Program-made: the position numbers and the translations under genes
Notes under the pieces: model-generated
Told to the model about the DNA's origin: nothing
The model's database searches: none
The model's input: the letters and a program-made list of their open reading frames with translations, nothing else
Part shown: positions 7,943-13,130 of the stretch, piece by piece
How the letters are laid out: every line of letters begins with the position of its first letter
Numbering within the stretch: position 1 is the stretch's first letter
NCBI RefSeq assembly: GCF_026339955.1
Contig: NZ_JAPEPW010000001.1
Span: 5,849,001-5,913,000, forward strand
Source: Streptomyces sp. NBC_01549
Lineage (GTDB): Bacteria; Actinomycetota; Actinomycetes; Streptomycetales; Streptomycetaceae
DNA: 64,000 bases
Direction of reading: 5' to 3'

Positions 7943-9130
7943 ATGAACCTGGAGCTCAGCGAGGAGCAGACCGCCGTCCGGCAACTCGCCAAGGACTTCG
8001 TGGACCGCGAGATCGCCCCTCATGTCGTCGAGTGGGACCGCGCCGAGGAGGTCGACCGCTCGCTCGTCAAGAAGCTCGGCGAGGTCGGCTTCCTCGGGCT
8101 CACCGTCGACGAGGAGTACGGCGGCAGCGGCGGCGACCACCTCGCGTACTGCCTCGTGACGGAGGAGCTGGGCCGCGGTGACTCCTCCGTACGCGGCATC
8201 GTCTCCGTCTCGCTCGGTCTGGTCGCCAAGACCATCGCGTACTGGGGGAGCGAGGAGCAGAAGCGGCAGTGGCTGCCGGGGCTGACCTCCGGCGCGTACG
8301 TGGGCTGCTTCGGCCTCACCGAGCCCGGCACCGGCTCGGACGCGGGCAACCTCTCGACGAAGGCCGTACGCGACGATGGGGGCCCCTCCCGCTCGAGCGG
8401 AGCCGAGAGTGGGGGAGACTACGTCATCAACGGCACCAAGATGTTCATCACCAACGGGACCTGGGCCGACGTCGTCCTGCTCTTCGCCCGCTCCACCGAC
8501 GCCCCCGGCCACAAGGGCGTCTCCGCCTTCCTCGTGCCGACCGACACCCCCGGCCTGAGCCGCCGCACCATCCACGGCAAGCTCGGCCTGCGCGGCCAGG
8601 CCACCGCCGAAATCGTCCTGGAGGACGTACGCGTACCCGCGAGCGCCATGCTGGCGCCCGAGGGCAAGGGGTTCTCCGTGGCCATGTCCGCTCTCGCCAA
8701 GGGGCGGATGTCGGTCGCCGCCGGGTGCGTCGGCATCGCCCAGGCGGCCCTGGACGCCGCCGTGCGGTACGCGACCGAGCGGGAGCAGTTCGGGAAGACC
8801 ATCGCGCACCACCAGCTCGTCCAGGAACTGATCAGCGACATCGCCGTCGACGTGGACGCGGCACGGCTGCTGACCTGGCGGGTCGCCGATCTCATCGACC
8901 GCGGACTGCCCTTCGCCACGGAGTCCTCGAAGGCCAAGCTCTTCGCCTCCGAGGCCGCCGTGCGCGCCGCGAACAACGCCCTCCAGGTCTTCGGCGGCTA
9001 CGGCTACATCGACGAGTACCCGGCCGGCAAACTGCTGCGCGACGCCCGCGTGATGACCCTCTACGAGGGCACCAGCCAGATACAGAAGCTGGTCATCGGG
9101 CGTGCCCTGACCGGGGTTTCCGCCTTCTGA
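7943..9130 (+). CDS. Acyl-CoA dehydrogenase with an in-frame repeat insertion
   Basis: FAD enzyme of the beta-oxidation type, 395 residues. Seen: MNLELSEEQTAVRQLAKDFV at the N-terminus, the FAD-binding FGLTEPGTGSDAGN, FITNGTWADV, the RMSVAAGCVGIAQAALDAAV helix, FGKTIAHHQLVQE, and the C-terminal YEGTSQIQKLVIGR containing the usual catalytic Glu. Between VRDD and YVINGTK there are about 14 residues (GGPSRSSGAESGGD) that relatives do not have. They are encoded by a dispersed Streptomyces repeat at 8377-8417, so the element landed in frame in a surface loop and the gene is still open. Probably controlled by the divergent TetR. Confidence 0.92.
   Translation: MNLELSEEQTAVRQLAKDFVDREIAPHVVEWDRAEEVDRSLVKKLGEVGFLGLTVDEEYGGSGGDHLAYCLVTEELGRGDSSVRGIVSVSLGLVAKTIAYWGSEEQKRQWLPGLTSGAYVGCFGLTEPGTGSDAGNLSTKAVRDDGGPSRSSGAESGGDYVINGTKMFITNGTWADVVLLFARSTDAPGHKGVSAFLVPTDTPGLSRRTIHGKLGLRGQATAEIVLEDVRVPASAMLAPEGKGFSVAMSALAKGRMSVAAGCVGIAQAALDAAVRYATEREQFGKTIAHHQLVQELISDIAVDVDAARLLTWRVADLIDRGLPFATESSKAKLFASEAAVRAANNALQVFGGYGYIDEYPAGKLLRDARVMTLYEGTSQIQKLVIGRALTGVSAF
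8377..8417. repeat. Small dispersed repeat inserted in frame in a coding sequence
   Basis: 41 bp beginning TGGGGGCCCCTCCCGCTCGA and ending GAGAGTGGGGGAG, with CTCCC and GGGGGAG as complementary ends and GCTCGAGC as an inner palindrome. The same kind of sequence is common between Streptomyces genes. Here it sits inside the acyl-CoA dehydrogenase and adds residues without a stop or frameshift. Confidence 0.6.
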
Positions 9131-9225
9131 GGCCGACCGGGGCCCGCGTCTTCTGAGTACGCCCGCACGCGGCACTGAGTACGTGGGCGGATGTGACGGC
9201 GGTCGCGTCCGCCGACCCTGGTCCC

Positions 9226-9456
9226 ATGAACGAGACACCCGTCAAGCACCAGAACACGGCGGCCTTCTACGGTCAGGCCGTGGCGTCCTTCTCCCTCGCC
9301 ATGGTGGCGACCGCCGTCGGCATCTACAAGCTGCACGCCGACGCCTGGGTGCGAGCCTTCCTGGCCATCGCCGTCCTCTATCTGGTGACGTCGGCCTTCA
9401 CGCTGGCCAAGGTGATCCGTGACCGCCAGGACGCGGGCGCCGACCGGGCTCGCTAA
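9226..9456 (+). CDS. YiaA/YiaB-type small two-helix membrane protein
   Basis: 76 residues. After a short polar N-terminus (MNETPVKHQNTAAFYGQ) come two hydrophobic helices, VASFSLAMVATAVGIYKL and WVRAFLAIAVLYLVTSAFTL, followed by a charged tail. This is the layout of the YiaA/B domain of unknown function. The start is the ATG at 9226; no strong Shine-Dalgarno is visible. The stop codon (TAA) overlaps the operator-like element before the next tetR gene. Confidence 0.75.
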   Translation: MNETPVKHQNTAAFYGQAVASFSLAMVATAVGIYKLHADAWVRAFLAIAVLYLVTSAFTLAKVIRDRQDAGADRAR

Positions 9457-9468
9457 GCGCTCGCTCAC
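9453..9468. promoter_or_regulatory. Operator-like element before tetR (half-matched copy)
   Basis: CTAAGCGCTCGCTCAC agrees with the perfect palindrome CTAAGCAACTGCTTAG (10656-10671) at 11 of 16 positions, keeping the CTAAGC and GCT cores. It lies 49 bp before the tetR start and suggests autoregulation. Confidence 0.45.
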
Positions 9469-9516
9469 CTTCGGCGGTATGGTGTACCTCCTGTCAGCGA
9501 GAGGGGCGAACCAGCG

Positions 9517-10143
9517 ATGAGTACGGCGGAGGAGACGGCCGGCGGCGAGATGCAGCCGTGGGCCGAGGTCACCCCGGACGCGGCCCGGCGGCTGCTCGTC
9601 GCCGCCGTGGAGGCCTTCGCCGAGCGTGGTTACCACGCGACGACGACCCGGGACATCGCGGGCCGTGCGGGCATGAGCCCCGCCGCGCTCTACATCCACT
9701 ACAAGACCAAGGAAGAGCTGCTCCACCGCATCAGCCGGATCGGTCACGACAAGGCGCTCGACATCGTGCGCGGCGCGGCACAGGGCGGGGGCAGCGCCGC
9801 CGAGCGGCTCACCGACGCCGTGCGGTCCTTCGTACGGTGGCATGCCGGGCAGCACACCACCGCGCGGGTCGTGCAGTACGAGCTGGAAGCCCTCGGGCCC
9901 GAGGCGCGAGCGGAGATCGTCGCGCTGCGGCGGCAGACCGACGCGGCCGTGCGCGGCATCATCGAGGACGGTGTGGCGGCGGGCGACTTCGACGTGCCGG
10001 ACGTGCCGGGCACCACGCTCGCCGTGCTCTCACTCTGCATCGACGTGGCCCGCTGGTTCAACGTCGACGGCCCTCGTACGCCCGACGAGGTCGGCGCGCT
10101 CTACGCCGACCTCGTGCTGCGCATGGTCGGGGCCAAGGAGTAG
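9517..10143 (+). CDS. TetR-family regulator (partner of the MaoC gene)
   Basis: 208 residues. The helix-turn-helix reads TTRDIAGRAGMSPAALYIHYKTKEELLHRI, and the C-terminal domain contains VRSFVRWHAGQHTTARVVQYELEAL, typical of TetR regulators linked to fatty-acid and acyl-CoA genes. The start is the ATG at 9517 after AGAGGGG. It converges on the MaoC gene 24 nt beyond its stop, and similar operator-like sequences occur before both genes, so it is the likely repressor of the MaoC hydratase as well as itself. Confidence 0.88.
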   Translation: MSTAEETAGGEMQPWAEVTPDAARRLLVAAVEAFAERGYHATTTRDIAGRAGMSPAALYIHYKTKEELLHRISRIGHDKALDIVRGAAQGGGSAAERLTDAVRSFVRWHAGQHTTARVVQYELEALGPEARAEIVALRRQTDAAVRGIIEDGVAAGDFDVPDVPGTTLAVLSLCIDVARWFNVDGPRTPDEVGALYADLVLRMVGAKE

Positions 10144-10167
10144 CGGCCCCGGGCGCGTGCGGGGTGC

Positions 10168-10629
10168 TCAGACGTAGTAGCGCGACACCGACTCGGCGAC
10201 GCATACCGGCTTGTCGCCGCCCTCGCGCTCCACGGTGAAGGCCACGGACACCTGGACACCGCCGGTCACGTCCTCGACGCCGGTGATCTTCGCGGTGGCG
10301 CGCAGCCGTGAGCCGACCGGTACGGGGGCGGGGAAACGGACCTTGTTCGTCCCGTAGTTGACGCCCATCTTCACGCCTTCGACCTTGATCAGCTGCGGGC
10401 CGAAGAGCGGGAGGAGCGACAGGGTGAGGTAACCGTGCGCGATCGTCGTGCCGAAGGGGCCGGCGGCGGCCTTCTCGGGGTCGACATGGATCCACTGGTG
10501 GTCGCCGGTCGCCTCCGCGAAGAGGTCGATCCGCTTCTGCTCGATCTCGACCCAGTCGCTATACCCCAGCTGTTCGCCCACCGCGGCCCGCAGTTCGTCG
10601 ACCGTCGCGAACGTCCTCGGCTCTGCCAT
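10168..10629 (-). CDS. MaoC-family (R)-specific enoyl-CoA hydratase/dehydratase
   Basis: 153-residue hot-dog fold protein. The hydratase-2 signature is visible: DLFAEATGDHQWIHVDPEKA with the Asp/His active-site pair, followed by GPFGTTIAHGYLTLSLLP and the NYGTNKVRFPAPVPVGS strand. Likely hydrates or dehydrates (R)-3-hydroxyacyl-CoA. Start at 10629 (MAEPRTF); MREVGK at 10647 is an alternative. A perfect 7+7 palindrome lies 27 bp upstream of the chosen start, which points to TetR control. Confidence 0.9.
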   Translation of the reverse strand: MAEPRTFATVDELRAAVGEQLGYSDWVEIEQKRIDLFAEATGDHQWIHVDPEKAAAGPFGTTIAHGYLTLSLLPLFGPQLIKVEGVKMGVNYGTNKVRFPAPVPVGSRLRATAKITGVEDVTGGVQVSVAFTVEREGGDKPVCVAESVSRYYV

Positions 10630-10655
10630 CTTCCCGACCTCCCGCATCTCTATGT

Positions 10656-10671
10656 CTAAGCAACTGCTTAG
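10656..10671. promoter_or_regulatory. Perfect palindromic operator before the MaoC gene
   Basis: CTAAGCAACTGCTTAG: arms CTAAGCA and TGCTTAG are exact reverse complements around a 2-nt centre. It lies in the MaoC promoter region. The related element at 9453-9468 precedes tetR, so the TetR encoded at 9517-10143 is the best candidate binder. Confidence 0.65.
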
Positions 10672-10710
10672 CATGGTCGGGCGCGGGGCGCATGTCAACG
10701 GACCGGGCGT

Positions 10711-10749
10711 GTGACGAAGTAGGTAGGGCGGGTGACGAAGTAGGTAGGG
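10711..10749 (+). repeat. Tandem 18-bp direct repeat in the soxR leader/promoter
   Basis: GTGACGAAGTAGGTAGGG occurs at 10711-10728 and again at 10732-10749, a period of 21 bp (two helical turns), ending 8 bp before the chosen soxR start. It may carry binding sites or promoter elements; it does not look like the classical SoxR box. It is also open in the soxR frame from an ATG at 10692. Confidence 0.75.
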
Positions 10750-10757
10750 TTGGAGGG

Positions 10758-11267
10758 GTGCCCCAGATCCCTGAGAAGATCCACGAGCTGACCGTCGGTC
10801 AGCTGTCGGCCCGCAGCGGCGCCGCCGTCTCCGCCCTGCACTTCTACGAGTCCAAGGGCCTGATCAGCAGTCGTCGCACCACCGGAAACCAGCGCCGTTA
10901 CCACCGCGACGCGCTGCGCCGTGTCGCCTTCGTCCGGGCCGCCCAACGCGTCGGCATCCCCCTCGCCACCATCCGCGAGGCGCTCGCCGAGCTCCCCGAG
11001 GAGCGCACCCCGACGCGCGCGGACTGGGCCCGGCTGTCGGAGGCCTGGCGTTCCGAACTCGACGAGCGGATCAGGCAGTTGAGCCGGCTGCGGGATCACC
11101 TGACCGACTGCATCGGGTGCGGCTGTCTGTCCCTGGAGAACTGCGTGCTGTCCAACCCCGACGACGTCTTCGGCGAGCGCCAGGCGGGGTCCCGGCTCAT
11201 GGTGGAGCGCGTCACCGCGCAGCGGAAACCACGGAATCGCCAGCCGGAGGCCGAGGAGTGCCGCTGA
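10758..11267 (+). CDS. soxR: Redox-sensing transcriptional activator SoxR
   Basis: MerR-family regulator of 169 residues. It begins with the MerR helix-turn-helix (ELTVGQLSARSGAAVSALHF, then YESKGLISSRR), continues with a dimerisation helix, and carries the [2Fe-2S] signature C-x2-C-x-C-x5-C as CIGCGCLSLENC (Cys118, 121, 123, 129). In Streptomyces, SoxR responds to redox-active secondary metabolites and activates exporters and oxidoreductases (established for S. coelicolor). The GTG at 10758 is chosen because the conserved PQIPEKIHELTVGQL follows it; GGAGG is only one base away, so an upstream start at 10692 running through the tandem repeat cannot be excluded. Confidence 0.93.
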   Translation: MPQIPEKIHELTVGQLSARSGAAVSALHFYESKGLISSRRTTGNQRRYHRDALRRVAFVRAAQRVGIPLATIREALAELPEERTPTRADWARLSEAWRSELDERIRQLSRLRDHLTDCIGCGCLSLENCVLSNPDDVFGERQAGSRLMVERVTAQRKPRNRQPEAEECR

Positions 11268-11290
11268 GCGGCACTCCTCGGCCTCCGGCT
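11242..11290 (+). terminator. 23-bp perfect hairpin whose loop is the soxR stop codon
   Basis: The arm at 11242-11264 is the exact reverse complement of 11268-11290. The 3-nt loop, 11265-11267, is the TGA stop of soxR. The stem is extremely GC-rich and has no U-tract, as is usual for Streptomyces terminators. Confidence 0.85.
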
Positions 11291-11404
11291 CCGCAGGACC
11301 GGCTCCCGCGCTCCGGCCGCCCCGGCGCGTCACGCTAGTGCTGCACCGCGTTAGTTCGTTGAGGGGCTGATCACGGACGTGAGGCGCGTGGCAGGCTGAT
11401 CTGC

Positions 11405-11822
11405 ATGATGATCAGTGATCCGTCGCTGGACGGCGATGCGGTGTTGGCGGTGCGCCCCATGCTCACGGATGACGACCTCAACGAGTTGTTCAGTGCCTCC
11501 TGACTGGCCGGGTCACAGGCTGACATCCTTCGCACCGATGCTGGCCCGCGGTCTCGCCTGGATCGCCGCACGCCGGGGGAGCCGGTTGGTCGGATTCGTC
11601 AACGTGGTCGGTGACGGCGGCGCTCACGCTTTCATCCTGGACACCACCGTGCACCCTGACGAACGTCGGCAGGGGCTCGGGGTGCAACTGGTGCGTGCGG
11701 CCGCCGATGAGGCGAGGACTTGTGGTGCCCAGTGGCTGCACGTCGACTACGAACCTCACCTTGAGTCCTTCTACGCACAGTGCGGGTTTTGGCCGACTGC
11801 TGCGGGTCTTATGCGGCTTTGA
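11405..11822 (+). pseudogene. GNAT acetyltransferase broken by a small frameshift
   Basis: From the ATG at 11405 the frame reads MMISDPSLDGDAV, then VRPMLTDDDLNELFSAS and stops at a TGA (11501-11503). In the +1 frame the homology continues at once: WPGHRLTSFAPMLARGLAW, LVGFVNVVGDGG, the acetyl-CoA-binding HPDERRQGLGVQLVRAA (R/Q-x-x-G-x-G/A type), and LHVDYEPHLESFYAQCGF to a stop at 11822. Four extra bases around TGAC at 11501-11504 would restore SASWPGH, so a 4-nt insertion is the likely lesion. A full protein would have been about 138 residues. It follows the soxR terminator in a decayed segment. Confidence 0.75.
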
Positions 11823-11840
11823 GCGAGGATGCCCCGGCGC

Positions 11841-12028
11841 TTACGATCTTGCGAGTCTCAGGACCGGCCAGGTGTCGCCCTCCTCGCCGTGCAGCAGGAC
11901 GGGTCGGCCGTGCGCGGTGCCCAGGTCCGCCAGGAGGGAGCGGGCCGACCGCTCGGCCGTCTCCGGGGAGGCGTCACGCCGACCCCGTCGGCGGCTTCCC
12001 GCACACTGTTCGGACGAACCTGCACCAT
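11841..12028 (-). pseudogene. Unassigned gene remnant (frameshifted)
   Basis: On the minus strand an ATG at 12028 opens MVQVRPNSVREAADGVG, then the frame changes by one base to SPETAERSARSLLADLG, followed by RPVLLHGEEGDTWPVLRLA and a stop at 11841. The codon use and the hydrophobic/charged pattern look protein-like in each part, which suggests a decayed small gene. The family was not recognised, so this is a weak call. Confidence 0.3.
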
Positions 12029-12053
12029 GCCTCCGAGCCTGCCAGGCCACGCG

Positions 12054-12091
12054 CCTGAGAGGGGCGCGGGGAACTGCGCGCTCAGCCACGG
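12054..12091 (-). repeat. Dispersed Streptomyces intergenic repeat, copy C
   Basis: Reads CCTGAGAGGGGCGCGGGGAA then CTGCGCGCTCAGCCACGG, the reverse complement of the 7105-7146 copy. With the two broken genes on its left it marks 11.3-12.1 kb as a decayed, non-essential segment. Confidence 0.65.
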
Positions 12092-12159
12092 ACAATCCCG
12101 CGGCCGACGACTCACCCACAGTTCCCGTAACCCCGCCGCCGCTCAACCCAGCGGAGCGC

Positions 12160-12762
12160 TCACGCGGAGACCAGCAACCGCCCGCGCCTGGCCTCCGCCA
12201 GTGCCTCGGGCGTGAGGACGGGCCGCGGCACGACGATTCCGCAGCCTGTACAGACGGGACCCGACGACGGTTCGTGGGCCAGGTCGTACTTCCAGATGAG
12301 GCGCTCACCGGTGCAGACCGGGCAGACCGTGCCCGGCTCGCGCTCCAGCGCGGCGATCAGCCGGCGCAGCACCTCGGCCAGTGACTCATGGGGGTGGATC
12401 CGAGGATCGTCGCACCACGCGACGCCGAAACCACCCCAGGTCAGCCGGTGCCAGTCGTCCACGCTGCCCGGCCGGCGCAGCCCGTCGTGCTTCTCCTTCT
12501 TGCGGCGTTCGGCGAACTCGACCTCGTAGGCGAGCCAGACGGAGCGGGCCTCCTCCAACTCGTCCAGTGCGGCCACGAGCCGCGCTGAATCGGGGGACCG
12601 GTCCTCGGGACCGAACCCGGCCCGGGAGCAGAGATGGTCCCAGGTCGCCCGATGCCCGTAAGGGGCGAACCTCTCCAGGCACTTGCGCAGTGAATAGCGT
12701 CGCAGTGCCAGATCACTCCTCGGATCTCGCACCTGTCTCGCCAGACTCCGAAAACCCGCCAT
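12160..12762 (-). CDS. Hypothetical protein with a C-terminal zinc-ribbon-like Cys pattern
   Basis: 200 residues, soluble. The N-terminal half is helical and charged (RSLARQVRDPRSDLALRRY, LDELEEARSVWLAYEVEF). The C-terminal third has CPVC, then about 20 residues, then CTGC, a spacing suited to a small zinc ribbon. No family was recognised. The start at 12762 is the only reasonable ATG before this helical region. It stands alone, with decayed DNA downstream. Confidence 0.65.
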   Translation of the reverse strand: MAGFRSLARQVRDPRSDLALRRYSLRKCLERFAPYGHRATWDHLCSRAGFGPEDRSPDSARLVAALDELEEARSVWLAYEVEFAERRKKEKHDGLRRPGSVDDWHRLTWGGFGVAWCDDPRIHPHESLAEVLRRLIAALEREPGTVCPVCTGERLIWKYDLAHEPSSGPVCTGCGIVVPRPVLTPEALAEARRGRLLVSA

Positions 12763-13130
12763 CGCCCTGCACCTCCGTCACACCTGCACCTGTACTTCGG
12801 TCACTTCGGCGTCGCCGTCCCAAGGACGTCGCCGAGTAGACGTATCGACACGTGATTCGGCTCCATCCAATTTCCGATGAGCGCCATAAGTCACCGGCCG
12901 AACTCCCTCCGGCCTACCTCCCTTCGCTGTCAGTCACCCGTTGAAAAGCCTGTGGGTCGGGGTGCCGGGTGCCGGGGTGTCGGTCGTCGGCTCCGCACGG
13001 CCCGTCGATCTCTAAACGGCTCGTGACCTCTGAACAGCTCAGTGATCGTTGAAAAGTTGACGCATGTTCATCTTCCAACTCGGGGATACCGGCGGTAACG
13101 TCCGGCCCACCCCCGTCGGTAGGAGCAGCC
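12763..13130. other. 368-bp intergenic region, divergent promoters
   Basis: Separates the hypothetical gene (minus) from the penicillin-acylase-family gene (plus). GTTGAAAAG occurs at about 12942 and again at about 13046, ahead of the acylase gene. No RNA gene, tandem repeat or small ORF with a ribosome-binding site was seen. Confidence 0.5.

Noticed and set aside
11300..12160. Insertion sequence between soxR and the hypothetical gene.
   Set aside because: No transposase fragment, terminal inverted repeats or target duplication could be identified; only decayed ordinary genes and a small dispersed repeat.
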